64,000 bases of DNA from Brasilonema sennae CENA114 (GCF_006968745.1 NZ_CP030118.1:806001-870000), one strand, 5' to 3'; positions 8,602-17,525 are shown, numbered from the stretch's first letter. The notes: generated from the letters alone by a model not told the origin. Made by a program: numbers and translations.

Positions 8602-10224
8602 TTACTCCCACTCAATAGTTCCAGGTGGCTTGGAGGTGATGTCATAAACCACTCGGTTAACACCTTTGACTTCATTCACAATCCGGTTAGAAATCACTTC
8701 TAAGACATCATAAGGCACACGCGCCCAGTCAGCAGTCATACCATCTTCACTGGTGACAATCCGCAAAACGATGGGGAAAGCATAAGTACGTTGGTCGCCC
8801 ATAACACCTACACTGCGAATTGGTAGTAAAACAGCAAATGCTTGCCAGTAATCGTGATACAAATCACGTTTGTTAATTTCTTGGCGCACAATTAAGTCTG
8901 CATCTCGTAAAATATTTAACCTTTCGGCAGTAATTTCGCCTAGAATGCGAATCGCTAAACCCGGTCCAGGAAAAGGATGCCGTTGGACAATTTCTTCTGG
9001 TAAACCAATAGCACGTCCTACTTTACGGACTTCATCTTTAAACAGTTTCCGTAACGGTTCTACCAGTTTGAATCGCAAGTCTTTGGGCAATCCACCAACG
9101 TTGTGATGGCTTTTGATTTTCACTGCTACCCGTTCTCCAGTTTGAGGGTCAACATTGGTGTTAGCAGATTCAATCACGTCTGGATAAAGCGTGCCTTGAG
9201 CGAGATAATCAAAAGGTCCGAGGCGTCTGGATGTTTCCTCAAAAGTACTGATAAACTCGTACCCAATCATACGACGTTTTTCTTCGGGGTCAGTAATGCC
9301 AGATAGTGAAGAAAGGAACCGTTCCCTAGCGTTGACATATTCTACCGGAATGTGAAATTGTTCTTGGAACAGTTTGATCAGTCGTTCAGGCTCATATTTT
9401 CGCATAAAGCCTTGGTCGATAAAAACACAAGTCAACTGATCCCCAATAGCTTTATGCAGCAAGAATGCCAAGGTAGAAGAATCGACTCCTCCAGAAAGCG
9501 CCAACAGCACACGTTTCTCGCCAACTCTCGCGCGAATTTCTCGAATGGCTTGTTCGACAAAAGCAGCAGTTGTCCAAGTCGGTTCACACTCGCAGATATG
9601 GTACACAAAGTTACGGATTAAAGCTATACCACCAACAGAATGCACTACTTCTGGATGGAATTGGACGCCGTAAAGTTTCTTGTCGTGATGAGCAATAGCT
9701 GCACACGGAGTATTTTCCGTATGTGCCAGTAATTCAAATTGTTCTGGCATCTGAGTGATAGAGTCTGCGTGGCTCATCCACATCGTCGTACCATCTTCAA
9801 CATTGGTGAGCAAATCTGTGGGATCATCTATGTAGAGTGACGCTTTACCATACTCACCTCGGTCAGCCTTTGCCACTTCCCCGCCTAGCTGTTGCACCAT
9901 AAGTTGCATACCGTAGCACACACCTAAAATCGGAAGTCCCATATTCCAGATTTCTGGGTGACACCGGGGAGCACCATTGTCATAAACTGAATTGGGACCT
10001 CCAGAAAGGATAATCCCCTTAGGATTGAGTTGACGTAGTTGTTCAGCTGTAGTGCGATAAGAAAGGACTTCAGAATATACTTGGGTTTCACGAATTCGGC
10101 GGGCAATCAGTTCAGAATACTGAGAACCAAAATCGAGAATAACAATCATTTGGCGATTAAGCGGCTTTAAAGATTCAACTTTTTCAGGCGCTTGTTCTGT
10201 TGGTAGAGTCACCGCAGTGTTCAT
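8602..10224 (-). CDS. guaA: GMP synthase (glutamine-hydrolysing)
   Basis: Converts XMP, glutamine and ATP to GMP, the last step of de novo guanine nucleotide synthesis, in the cytoplasm. The N-terminal class I glutamine amidotransferase domain (about residues 27-215) shows [17 protein letters not shown] and the nucleophile in LGVCYGMQ (Cys about 103), with His and Glu in QFHPEV. The ATP-pyrophosphatase domain follows with the P-loop [12 protein letters not shown]. The C-terminal dimerisation domain ends [17 protein letters not shown], the typical GuaA end. The length of 540 matches cyanobacterial GuaA, including a 25-residue N-terminal extension. It is monocistronic, 31 bp from an IS4-type element that lies beyond its 3' end. 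Confidence 0.98.
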   Translation of the reverse strand: MNTAVTLPTEQAPEKVESLKPLNRQMIVILDFGSQYSELIARRIRETQVYSEVLSYRTTAEQLRQLNPKGIILSGGPNSVYDNGAPRCHPEIWNMGLPILGVCYGMQLMVQQLGGEVAKADRGEYGKASLYIDDPTDLLTNVEDGTTMWMSHADSITQMPEQFELLAHTENTPCAAIAHHDKKLYGVQFHPEVVHSVGGIALIRNFVYHICECEPTWTTAAFVEQAIREIRARVGEKRVLLALSGGVDSSTLAFLLHKAIGDQLTCVFIDQGFMRKYEPERLIKLFQEQFHIPVEYVNARERFLSSLSGITDPEEKRRMIGYEFISTFEETSRRLGPFDYLAQGTLYPDVIESANTNVDPQTGERVAVKIKSHHNVGGLPKDLRFKLVEPLRKLFKDEVRKVGRAIGLPEEIVQRHPFPGPGLAIRILGEITAERLNILRDADLIVRQEINKRDLYHDYWQAFAVLLPIRSVGVMGDQRTYAFPIVLRIVTSEDGMTADWARVPYDVLEVISNRIVNEVKGVNRVVYDITSKPPGTIEWE

Positions 10225-10474
10225 GGCAGGGAAGGTGTGAGTGTAAGAAGAAATTGTGGCTTATCAGGTTAAAAACAATACCATTTCTCTGCGTTGTCAG
10301 GCTGTGATGGTAATAGAAACCCTCTGCACACGCGACTTTGAATGCGTCTGCTTAGCCGATAGTTATGTGTAAATGGTATTAAGAAAAAAAACTTACCTTA
10401 GATTGGTAAAATATTATAGCCTGATTGGTGAATCTTAAGATTATTTATAATAAATTAACATAATTTTGCTATTA

Positions 10475-10774
10475 TCAAACTCCCATTTGTGACAACAGGA
10501 CTTGCATATTGTCCCAAGAAAGTCCTTGTTGGATGTAGCGGGGTGCTTCCGGATTATAAGGACTGGCTACGCGGTCAATTTTGATAATTTTTGCTTCATC
10601 TTGCAGCACCGGAACATCGGGATCAAAGGCAGTTGGGCGCGTCAAAGAGCTAGAAAAGCCTTTAAAAATTGCAATTTGGTCTTCCTCACCCGCAATTTCC
10701 ACACTTACGAGCAGGACTTCTTGGGGACGTTTGACAGTATATTGTTCCAAGCGCTTGCTGATAGAATTGTTCAT
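10475..10774 (-). CDS. Conserved cyanobacterial protein, DUF7734-like
   Basis: A 99-residue protein of a small family I associate with cyanobacteria and plastids (DUF7734); its function is unknown. It has no signal peptide or membrane segment. The N-terminus SISKRLEQYTVKRPQEVLLVSVEIAGEEDQIAIFKG suggests a beta-strand-rich fold, and the C-terminal half contains SPYNPEAPRYIQQGLSWDNM. It is 250 bp upstream of guaA, reading the same way, too far for an obvious operon. The codon pattern and the conserved C-terminus support a real gene. The domain name is from memory of the family. Confidence 0.8.
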   Translation of the reverse strand: MNNSISKRLEQYTVKRPQEVLLVSVEIAGEEDQIAIFKGFSSSLTRPTAFDPDVPVLQDEAKIIKIDRVASPYNPEAPRYIQQGLSWDNMQVLLSQMGV

Positions 10775-10867
10775 TTTAAAAATGACGTGTCATTAATGTT
10801 TCTGATAAGCAGCCTCACGGGCGCCGCACCACCCTTTATGAATCAGGACTTACGCACTGAAAACTCA

Positions 10868-11110
10868 AAACCTCGATCCCCGCTAGCGCACGCCAGGTGC
10901 TATCTCCCAAGGGGAGACGCAATCATGCGAACAAGTCGGCTGCGCCGGATGCCAGATACCTCTGTCGGGAAACCCCTTCGGGTTCGCCAGATGCCTGCGG
11001 AGGGAGACCCTCCCGCAGCACTGGTCTCACCTCCTGCAGTACTGGCTCCCCAACGCACTGGCTCCCCTTGGAAAGGATGGAATCTTAAAAGCCGCCTTGG
11101 AAAGGGGGTT
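10868..11110. repeat. GC-rich mosaic repeat
   Basis: Recurring modules read ACGCCAGGTGCTA, GCCAGATACCTCTGTCGGGA, CAGTACTGGCTCC and CCAACGCACTGGCTCCCCTT. The same modules recur at 12.9, 24.2, 26.8, 40.6 and 61.5 kb. Open frames crossing this block on the + strand are composed of repeat sequence and are not genes. No gene lies between 10775 and 11202. Confidence 0.75.
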
Positions 11111-11202
11111 GGGGGATCTGTTTTGCGTAAGTGCTATCAATGAAAGAAACATAATCTCCCTTCTTCCCTGTTCCCTATTCTCTGTTCCCTGTGTTTTTCA
11201 AG

Positions 11203-11799
11203 CTACTGCGGTGTTGCTGAGCGTCCCTGCTTACCTAGTTTAACGACGACGAAGTAACTTAAGTAAAGCACATAAATAATTAAACCAACGATACCCAGAA
11301 AGCCGAGAAAGGCAGGTTTGGAGTTGGGATGGAAATAATCTTTGAAGAGTAATGGAGCTTCAAGCCAAACGCGACAATAAGGAGTTGCGATCGGACTTGA
11401 GGAAAAACCACAACCCACAAAAGGTATAAAGGCAATTGCGCTCAAAATACAATACACAGTCGTAGCCCAACGCCAGGAGGTAAAAAGCAGCTTTAAAGGG
11501 CCATTTGACTGATATTCTATTTCATCGTTGAGATCCACCCAGAACCACAGAGAAATAGGAATCAAAATCAGACCAATCAGTCCTGAAATAAAACTTACTC
11601 CAAAGCCCGCAATCATTAAGTACACGGTAATTGTCAATAAACTTGCGACTCGCCAGTAAATCGTGAGCAAGCGTTGTATTCCTTCAGCTTTTTCTACATA
11701 TGCCCAAATTAACAGAATGATCGGGATAATCACTGCGAATAATACTGCTAATCGGTAATCCATCCAAACAAAGGGACGAAACCAGAGTTCATTATTCAT
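11203..11799 (-). CDS. DUF3177 family membrane protein
   Basis: A cyanobacterial membrane protein of unknown function (DUF3177 by resemblance). At least four hydrophobic segments are visible: LAVLFAVIIPIILLIWAYV, VASLLTITVYLMIAGF, FISGLIGLILIPISLWFWV and GLIIYVLYLSYFVVV. Between them lie a polar loop with DLNDEIEYQ and a Cys-containing stretch (CGFSSSPIATPYCRVWLEAP). I chose ATG 11799 (MNNELWFRPFVWMDYR) over the upstream ATG at 11823, because the conserved region starts there; no strong ribosome binding site decides it. It reads the same way as CP12 upstream but is separated from it by about 300 bp. Confidence 0.82.
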   Translation of the reverse strand: MNNELWFRPFVWMDYRLAVLFAVIIPIILLIWAYVEKAEGIQRLLTIYWRVASLLTITVYLMIAGFGVSFISGLIGLILIPISLWFWVDLNDEIEYQSNGPLKLLFTSWRWATTVYCILSAIAFIPFVGCGFSSSPIATPYCRVWLEAPLLFKDYFHPNSKPAFLGFLGIVGLIIYVLYLSYFVVVKLGKQGRSATPQ

Positions 11800-12094
11800 A
11801 ATTTTTTTATGAGAAATCAACAAGTATAGTCAATAGTCAATCAGTATATGATATTACCCATAAACCTTGTGCTTTTTTCTTTAGAAAGAAACAGCCATTC
11901 CCAGCCCTTTATCTAAATAAAGGATGATATGAAAATCTCACTCGCTACACACATTTCCAGTTTTCTACAGAAAATGGAATGAGGTTGGAGTGAGATTTTG
12001 TACAATGAGGGGTGTTGAAGATGCAAGATAGCCAGTAAACTCATTCTGGTTATTTGCAAACGCACCATAAACAAACTGCTAGACGAATCACTTT

Positions 12095-12322
12095 TTAATC
12101 ATCGTAAATTCTGCACTCATCTGCATCTGGATTATCATCACAGTACTTTTCAAGAGAGTTTTTGGTTTTTTGATTTGACTTTTGGTGGGAGGCCTCGGCT
12201 TGTAGTTCTTCTAATGCGTCCCAAGCTGCGGCGCACTCAGGAGAGTCTTTACCTGAGGTATCGCAGGTGGCACGAACTTGTTCACGTTCTTGTTCGATTG
12301 CGTCTTGTATGTTGTTGCTCAT
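12095..12322 (-). CDS. cp12: Calvin-cycle regulatory protein CP12
   Basis: CP12 is a small, mostly disordered protein that in the dark bridges phosphoribulokinase and glyceraldehyde-3-phosphate dehydrogenase into an inactive complex, shutting down carbon fixation. The 75-residue sequence shows the family hallmarks: an N-terminal Cys pair (CDTSGKDSPEC), the core AAWDALEELQAEA (family motif AWD.VEELQAEA), and the C-terminal Cys pair with the GAPDH-docking tail CDDNPDADECRIYDD. All four redox cysteines are present, so both disulfide loops can form. It is monocistronic and starts at ATG 12322. This is one of the clearest markers that the host is an oxygenic phototroph. Confidence 0.97.
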   Translation of the reverse strand: MSNNIQDAIEQEREQVRATCDTSGKDSPECAAAWDALEELQAEASHQKSNQKTKNSLEKYCDDNPDADECRIYDD

Positions 12323-12419
12323 GTTCCTAGTCTTGTTGTGTTTTCAATACAAGTATAGAAAAAATTCAAAAATGACAGTTTTTGCACTATAGTTTCCATT
12401 TTACTGTAATTGACCAAAA

Positions 12420-13140
12420 GTCGTCTCACCAGTAAGTGAGGGAATGTCCTCCTTGACATCCTCCCCGGCGCAAAGTCTGCCGGGGGAAGCAACCCAAGCG
12501 GCGAGCTTTGCATAAATGCGCGGGGATTCCTAAGACTCACGACTTAGGGTTTCTGCTTCTTAGCAACTGCCTCCACTCCCGAAGGAGATTTGGTCTTACG
12601 TTCGCTCCACAGACTGAAACGATGAGCCCCACCGCCGTATGTATCGAAAACCAAAAAGGAATTCTTATGTTTTGTGATTCAAGGGATGTTTGCCATTGCC
12701 CCGTCCTCTTTTCCCGGTCTACCGATTTTTCCTCGCCGTTGCAAAATATTGCAAACTTTGGTGTTAGGCTGTATGTCTCCATCGTCTCGGGTGGGTCATT
12801 GACCATTAATAGTATTGTCGCATAACACGAGTAGTTGTCCCTTCATTTCTGACGGCAGGCTAAACCCAGCAAGAGTGGCTTTCATGAGCCACTGCCGTGC
12901 GGGGGGTTCCCTCCTGCAGTGCGGTCTTGGGGAGCGCTAGCCATGCAGGAGGGTTTCCCGACAGAGGTGTCTGGCGTTGGTCTCCCCCAAGAGCACCTGC
13001 CGTCCCCGTTGAGGCATGTGGCGTCCCCTGCCTGTTCGCGCAGCGTGCCCCTTCGGGCATAGTACGAAGAACGGTACTACGTACCTGCTTCTCAGGGGTT
13101 TTCAGCCTACCCAGTATAACTATTACAGTAAACCGTATTA
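12420..13140 (-). mobile_element. Degenerate IS605-type remnant with mosaic repeat inserted
   Basis: No intact gene lies between CP12 and 13349. On the - strand the block ends in a sequence shaped like an IS200/IS605 right end: GTCTTAGGAATCCCCGCGCA ... CGCCGGGGAGGATGTCAAGG. This resembles the right end at 38140-38176 (AATCCCCC..GGGGGAGATGTCAAG), but its hairpin is interrupted by a mosaic module (AAAGTCTGCCGGGGGAAGC and partner, about 12470-12515). An 89-codon frame (12537-12806, ending GLIVSVCGANVRPNLLREW) could be the tail of a tnpB-like gene. A second mosaic block lies at 12890-13080. Identification as a tnpB remnant is inference from the end structure and should be treated as tentative. 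Confidence 0.45.
12885..13085. repeat. GC-rich mosaic repeat
   Basis: Modules include GGAGGGTTTCCCGACAGAGG, TGGCGTTGGTCTCCCCCAAG, GAGGCATGTGGCGTC and GCGCAGCGTGCCCCTTCGGG. They are the reverse complements or direct copies of pieces at 10.9, 26.9 and 40.6 kb. Confidence 0.7.
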
Positions 13141-13348
13141 ATAATTTTGTATTCGTCTTTATCTTTTAAGATTTTGGATTTTGGCTATCAATATAAATTA
13201 TACAATTTATTTTGCTCGGCAGTTCACCACATCGCCTAACCTATGGCTGGTGCCAAACTCCACCATCTGCTTAGTAGGAGTCCTATCGTCGGTTCTTGAT
13301 AGGATAAAAATAAAAACCGATTAGCCTCGAAAAAAAAGTGGAAAACTC

Positions 13349-14569
13349 ATGGCAGACCAAATACAGTGGGCAAACGCCTTATCAACCCGTCCTTCTTTGG
13401 AAGCAGCTATTGAAGATGTAGTACAACAAGCTGTCTCGTCGTTAACAGCACCTGCTGATTTAGGGCTGGTATTTATTTCGTCTGCTTTTACGAGTGAGTA
13501 TTCCCGGCTTTTACCCTTACTTGCTGAGCGACTTTCTGTACCTGTGCTTATTGGTTGTAGCGGTGGTGGTGTGATTGGGACAACTGGGCGTGGACAAACC
13601 CAAGAGTTGGAAGCAGAACCAGCCTTGAGTTTGACCTTAGCGCATCTGCCTGAAGTGAGTGTTAAAGGTTTTCATATTGTTCCTGAAGAATTACCTGATC
13701 TAGATAGTCCGCCAGATGATTGGATTGATTTGATTGGTATACCATCAACACCTGCGCCACAGTTCATATTGTTGTCTGGCTCGTTTTCATCTGGAATTAA
13801 CGATTTATTACAAGGGATAGACTTTGCTTATCCTGGATCGGTCACCATAGGAGGACAAGCAAGTGGCGGCGGTTTGGGAGGTCGTATCGCCTTATTCTAC
13901 AATGACAAAGTGTATAAAGATGGAATAATTGGCGTCGCTTTGAGTGGTAATATTGTCTTGGAAACGATTGTGGCACAAGGATGCCGACCGATTGGGAAAC
14001 TGCACCAAGTTACAAAAAGCGATCGCAATATCATTCTCGAACTCGATGAGCGAAAACCACTGGTTGTCTTGCGAGATCTGATTGCCAATTTAAGTGAAGA
14101 AGACCGAATCTTGGCACAACATTCTTTATTTGTTGGTTTGGCGATGGATGGATTCAAGCAAGATTTGCACCAGGGAGACTTTTTGATTCGTAGCATCCTC
14201 GGAGTCGATCCAACAGCCGGGGCAATTGCGATCGCAGACTATATTCGACCAGGACAACGCCTACAATTTCACCTGCGCGACGCTGAAACTTCTGCTGAAG
14301 ACTTGGAATTCCTTTTAGAAAGTTATAACACAAAACAAGTTGCACAGCCGTCTGCAGTTGGTGCGCTGATGTTTTCCTGTGTGGGACGTGGTGAAGGACT
14401 CTACCGAAAACCTAATTTCGATTCTGAGCTTTTTAGGCGTTATCTCAAAGATATTCCAATAGCCGGCTTCTTTTGTGGCGGTGAAATCGGTCCTGTAGGT
14501 GGCAGTACTTTGCTACACAATTATACCTCTGTCTTTGGAATTTGCCGTGCAATCGCAACTCAGGAATAA
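13349..14569 (+). CDS. FIST-domain sensory protein
   Basis: A 406-residue protein with a FIST_N domain (about residues 30-225) and a FIST_C domain (about 230-385). FIST domains are thought to bind small ligands in signal-transduction proteins; no enzymatic activity is known. Typical segments are GLVFISSAFTSEYSRLLPLL, VLIGCSGGGVIG, GGQASGGGLGGRIALFYNDK and, near the end, IAGFFCGGEIGPVGGSTLLHNYTSVFG. It has no kinase, methyl-accepting or membrane segment, so it is a free-standing FIST protein of the kind common in cyanobacteria. It is convergent with the phosphoesterase gene, the two stops lying 21 bp apart. Start ATG 13349 follows an A/G-rich stretch. Confidence 0.9.
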   Translation: MADQIQWANALSTRPSLEAAIEDVVQQAVSSLTAPADLGLVFISSAFTSEYSRLLPLLAERLSVPVLIGCSGGGVIGTTGRGQTQELEAEPALSLTLAHLPEVSVKGFHIVPEELPDLDSPPDDWIDLIGIPSTPAPQFILLSGSFSSGINDLLQGIDFAYPGSVTIGGQASGGGLGGRIALFYNDKVYKDGIIGVALSGNIVLETIVAQGCRPIGKLHQVTKSDRNIILELDERKPLVVLRDLIANLSEEDRILAQHSLFVGLAMDGFKQDLHQGDFLIRSILGVDPTAGAIAIADYIRPGQRLQFHLRDAETSAEDLEFLLESYNTKQVAQPSAVGALMFSCVGRGEGLYRKPNFDSELFRRYLKDIPIAGFFCGGEIGPVGGSTLLHNYTSVFGICRAIATQE

Positions 14570-14590
14570 GTTAGAGATTTTACCTGTCCA

Positions 14591-15691
14591 CTAAAGTAAC
14601 AATGTAGTGTTGTTATCGATGAAGGATGGAGTTCCACTAGGGGCGATCGCACCATACTTCTCAAAGTAGCGACGCAGTTCTGGTGGAAAGTTGGGATAAT
14701 CAAACACAGCATCCCCATTCGCCATATCTGCCCAAAACTCGCGTAAACTGGGAGCTAATTCTGTTGCCTGCGACATTGGCAGGTTTAAAGGAGGCAGAGT
14801 TAGGAACTTGACGAGAAAGGGAAAACTGCGATCGCCCATCCACTTCTTAGATGTCTGTTGCAAGTTCGGGAAATCAGGCACTGAACTGACGCGATATGAT
14901 AAAATTTGCAACCATTGCTGACCGTGATTATCCTGATGACACTCTAATATCCGGTAAGGATGAGGATAGCTCACTAAAGAACCTGTTGTTATATCGTATA
15001 CACCATCTGAATCAGCAACATCTTGAACGTGTAAGTGTCCTGTGAACACCAGCCGAACGCCGTACCGCTTTAGAATTTGTAATAGTTCTGTTGCATTTCC
15101 TAACATATAGCGATTTGCCATTGGATGGCGTGATTGATTAGGCAGGTGTTCAACAACATTGTGATGCACCATGACTAAGACAAATTCATCACCAGTCCCA
15201 GCTAAAACTTCTTCTAACCACCGTAGCTGTTGAGTATCTAAACGTCCTATCTGCTGTCCTTCGTCGTCAAAACAGTTAGAATTCAAACCGATGAGCCTAA
15301 CACCTGGCAGTAACTGACAAGTGTAGTAAAGTTGGTCAGTATCCTCGTAGCCAAACTTACGGTAATAGTGCGGAAAATCTGAGATCGCAATGGATTGCTC
15401 ATTCGCCTTCACAACTGGAACATCATGATTACCAGGAACAACATAAGTAGGAAAGGGAAGCTGTGCTAAGCGTTCTTGCAACCAAGCATGATTTTCTGGT
15501 TCACCGTGCTGGGTTAAATCTCCTGGAAGCAAAAGAAAATCTATATTAAGTTGTGTTAAATGTTCTAGTACACTTTCAAACGCAGGAATACTAACTTCCA
15601 CCAAATGAAAACGACTGGGATGATTCCAGATTGTATGGGAAAGCGCAAGGTGCAAGTCGCTGACCACAGCAAAGCGAAAATTTGAAATCAT
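14591..15691 (-). CDS. Calcineurin-like metallophosphoesterase
   Basis: A 366-residue metal-dependent phosphoesterase. All metal-binding motifs of the family are present in order: DLHL near residue 12 (D-x-H), GDLTQHG, GNHD, VMVHHN and GHLHVQD (GHxH). The central part resembles cyclic-nucleotide or phospholipid phosphodiesterase-type members, but the substrate cannot be read from the sequence. The C-terminal 100 residues are outside the catalytic domain and unassigned. There is no signal peptide, so it is cytoplasmic. It is transcribed alone, away from the toxin-antitoxin pair. Confidence 0.92.
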   Translation of the reverse strand: MISNFRFAVVSDLHLALSHTIWNHPSRFHLVEVSIPAFESVLEHLTQLNIDFLLLPGDLTQHGEPENHAWLQERLAQLPFPTYVVPGNHDVPVVKANEQSIAISDFPHYYRKFGYEDTDQLYYTCQLLPGVRLIGLNSNCFDDEGQQIGRLDTQQLRWLEEVLAGTGDEFVLVMVHHNVVEHLPNQSRHPMANRYMLGNATELLQILKRYGVRLVFTGHLHVQDVADSDGVYDITTGSLVSYPHPYRILECHQDNHGQQWLQILSYRVSSVPDFPNLQQTSKKWMGDRSFPFLVKFLTLPPLNLPMSQATELAPSLREFWADMANGDAVFDYPNFPPELRRYFEKYGAIAPSGTPSFIDNNTTLLL

Positions 15692-15917
15692 TGATTTTAT
15701 GACAATCTCAAAAGTGGGGTGTAAAAACTCTTTTTAGAAAGAGTATAACCCTTGCTTCGCTACGCTGCTTGGCAATGATCTCGCTTAACATTTGTACACA
15801 AAATCTGTCAGTTTTTCTTGTTGATCAACAAAAAGGCAGAATTTGAGCGAAATATTGGCGATTTTTCTGGTGTGTTGCGAGTATCCAAGAAAAAATATAC
15901 AAAGCACTTTGGCAGCG

Positions 15918-16259
15918 TCAACTGACATTAGCAATCACCTGTCCAATGTCTTGAGGGGTTGCACCTGTTGCGAGCATTGCCCGAATTAATAGCTCGATTG
16001 AGACTGAAGCATCTCCATTTTCAGCTTTTGCAATCCGGGGCTGGCTAGAGCTAATTTTGGAGGCAAGTTCAGCTTGAGTCATCAGTTGTTGCCGACGTTC
16101 CTTTAAGCTTCGACTCAGAGCTAACTTAATTTCGACAAAAATAGTTTCTTCCGGTGTTAACTCCAAAAAATCTGAGACTGTCCCAATCTTCCAGCCTTTA
16201 GATTCTAAGCGTTCTCTCTTTGCTTGATCCATAACATTACTCCCGTTAGTCAGTGTCAT
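15918..16259 (-). CDS. HigA-like antitoxin, XRE-type helix-turn-helix
   Basis: Probable antitoxin of a type II toxin-antitoxin pair; it should bind the toxin and repress their shared promoter. The C-terminal half holds an XRE helix-turn-helix (MTQAELASKISSSQPRIAKAE, then ENGDASVSIELLIRAMLATG). The frame is open further upstream to 16289, but starts at 16259 (MTLTNGS) or 16232 (MDQAKRERLESKGW) are more likely; the latter begins the conserved part. It overlaps the 3' end of the toxin gene, the usual toxin-first arrangement of higBA loci. The family level is firm; the name higA is by arrangement and not certain. Confidence 0.85.
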   Translation of the reverse strand: MTLTNGSNVMDQAKRERLESKGWKIGTVSDFLELTPEETIFVEIKLALSRSLKERRQQLMTQAELASKISSSQPRIAKAENGDASVSIELLIRAMLATGATPQDIGQVIANVS

Positions 16260-16578
16260 AGTTGCTAAGTCGCTTTTTGCAAATCTCAATCACGTTTTTG
16301 GGTGTTGCTCTCGTCGTTTTGTTAAAGACTTCAACAATCAAGATTCCATCATCATCTATTCGGTAGATAATTCTCCAGTTTTTGTCTGCATCTCGAATAC
16401 GCAGTTCATGACAGTGTGCTCCGATACTTGACATCGGTCGCGAATGAGGTAGTTCAAGATTTTCGCCTTCCTGTAATTGCCTAAGCAAAACGCCTGCTTC
16501 TATCCGCGCTTCTTGACTGAAAGGTGGAGTTTTTACCTCACCGTGCAGCCAAACCAAAGGTTTACTTGATTGTTCCAT
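16246..16578 (-). CDS. HigB/RelE-superfamily toxin (phage-derived Gp49-like)
   Basis: A 110-residue protein of the Gp49-like/HigB branch of the RelE superfamily, whose members cleave mRNA at the ribosome. Seen in the sequence: GVLLRQLQEGENLELPHSRPM, HELRIRDADKNWRIIYRIDDDGILIVEVFNK, and a C-terminal basic stretch ending EICKKRLSNYD. The ELRIRD...WRIIY core is the family hallmark. It starts 15 bp from an ATATCATATCTGATATAT palindromic stretch and runs divergently from the PadR-type gene. Its last bases overlap the antitoxin start. The assignment to a toxin-antitoxin pair rests on the pairing and the families. Confidence 0.87.
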   Translation of the reverse strand: MEQSSKPLVWLHGEVKTPPFSQEARIEAGVLLRQLQEGENLELPHSRPMSSIGAHCHELRIRDADKNWRIIYRIDDDGILIVEVFNKTTRATPKNVIEICKKRLSNYDTD

Positions 16579-16584
16579 GCCATC

Positions 16585-16688
16585 TTTATATCATATCTGA
16601 TATATTGCTGTGCCTCTGTCGTCTAAAAATTCCGTTGCAGGGGACAAACATACTTGACATTGTCGATATATCGCGACACTATAAAAAT
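16585..16688 (+). promoter_or_regulatory. Divergent promoter region with PadR-like operator
   Basis: The region between the toxin gene (-) and the PadR-type gene (+) holds TTGACA at 16654-16659 as a possible -35 box. It is followed by the near-palindrome TGTCGATATATCGCGACA (16661-16678) and TATAAA at 16680-16685. ATATCATATCTGATATAT near 16589-16606 is a second AT-rich palindrome. PadR proteins commonly bind AT-rich palindromes of this kind in their own promoters, so autorepression is likely. The 20-bp box spacing is longer than ideal, and the exact transcription start is not known. Confidence 0.5.
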
Positions 16689-16974
16689 ATGTTGAACAAA
16701 AGAGAAAATTATCGTATGCATGACCGAATAAGATCACATGAGCCACAGGGCGAACATGATGAGCACAGACACGGACACTATCCTTATAGAGAAGAAGGTG
16801 GACGCAGAGCCGGAAGAGGAGGACCTCCCAATCCAGAGGGCGAACATGATGATTACAGACGCGGATACCATCCTCATAGAGGAGAAGGCGGACGCAGAGC
16901 CGGAAGAGGAGGACCTCCCAGAAGAGGAGAGGGCAAAGTCCGGCGTGGTGAGGCGCGTTACCTACTTCTGGACG
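16689..16974 (+). CDS. PadR-family transcriptional regulator, 5' exon
   Basis: First part of a PadR-type winged-helix repressor gene split by a group II intron. From ATG 16689 (MLNKRENYRMHDR; ATG 16716 is the alternative) it encodes a His/Arg/Gly-rich N-terminal extension made of two 30-residue repeats, GEHDEHRHGHYPYREEGG then GRRAGRGGPPNPE, and a second similar copy. It then enters the winged-helix domain as GEARYLLLD. The exon ends at 16974 after the first base of an Ala codon. Joined to 19183-19637 it gives one open frame of 246 codons. Similar charged N-terminal tails occur on some other PadR proteins. Without splicing, translation runs into the intron and stops at 16988. Confidence 0.85.
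16749..16928 (+). repeat. Two-unit 90-bp tandem repeat in the PadR N-terminal tail
   Basis: The unit starts GGCGAACATGATGA at 16749 and again at 16839, exactly 90 bp (30 codons) apart. The second halves, GGACGCAGAGCCGGAAGAGG and on, are nearly identical, while the middle differs at several bases. The repeat keeps the frame and doubles a His/Arg/Gly-rich segment. Confidence 0.85.
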
Positions 16975-17525
16975 GTGCGATTCGTTGATATCTGAATCAC
17001 GGTTAAAATCCGCAAAATAAGATATCCAGTCAATCATTTTTGACTGAACTCTAGACAAAAGATGTAGGTGAAAGCCCTATCCTCCAAGTTCAGGAGTGAC
17101 TCCTTACCTGTCCACACCGAGCAAACTCGGAATTTTGCAGAGTGAAGCTGGAAGCAGGGCGCAATCAGACGGCAGTTATGGGCTGACACTGGCGCTAACA
17201 GGGAGTGTACAAGGTGAGACAGAACCTAAAAAAGCAACCCAAAGTAAAGCAGGGCATAACATAAAAACCCCTGACTTCGTTAGAGACAAAACCCCGTCGA
17301 TGTTAGTCCAGCAAGCGACAAGAACAAGGGGTTCTAACGGTTGAAGTGGTTACACCTAAAATACACAAAACAATCTAATCTAGGGAACGAAGAAAAACGG
17401 GTTAGGAGTCTTGAGAAAGGTCGAAAACTCAGGTAAACCAGACGAGAGGTGTAAACCTCCTAACACGGGTAGGATACGGCGTAATTGCTGTAAGGTGTTC
17501 AGAAAACATTCTTAGGAGTCAGAGC

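Noticed and set aside
10502..11143. 213-codon frame on the + strand
   Set aside because: It runs antisense to the DUF7734-like gene and then through mosaic repeat sequence; composition and repeats argue against a gene.
12897..13169. 90-codon frame on the + strand
   Set aside because: Mosaic repeat sequence with AT-rich tail, no resemblance to a protein and a conflicting - strand remnant.
16738..16995. Acidic 85-codon frame (EEEDLP repeats) overlapping the PadR 5' exon
   Set aside because: It is the alternative frame of the 90-bp tandem repeat; the PadR frame is the one restored by splicing.
17096..17344. 82-codon frame in the group II intron
   Set aside because: It lies in the structured domains I-III of the intron RNA and resembles no protein.
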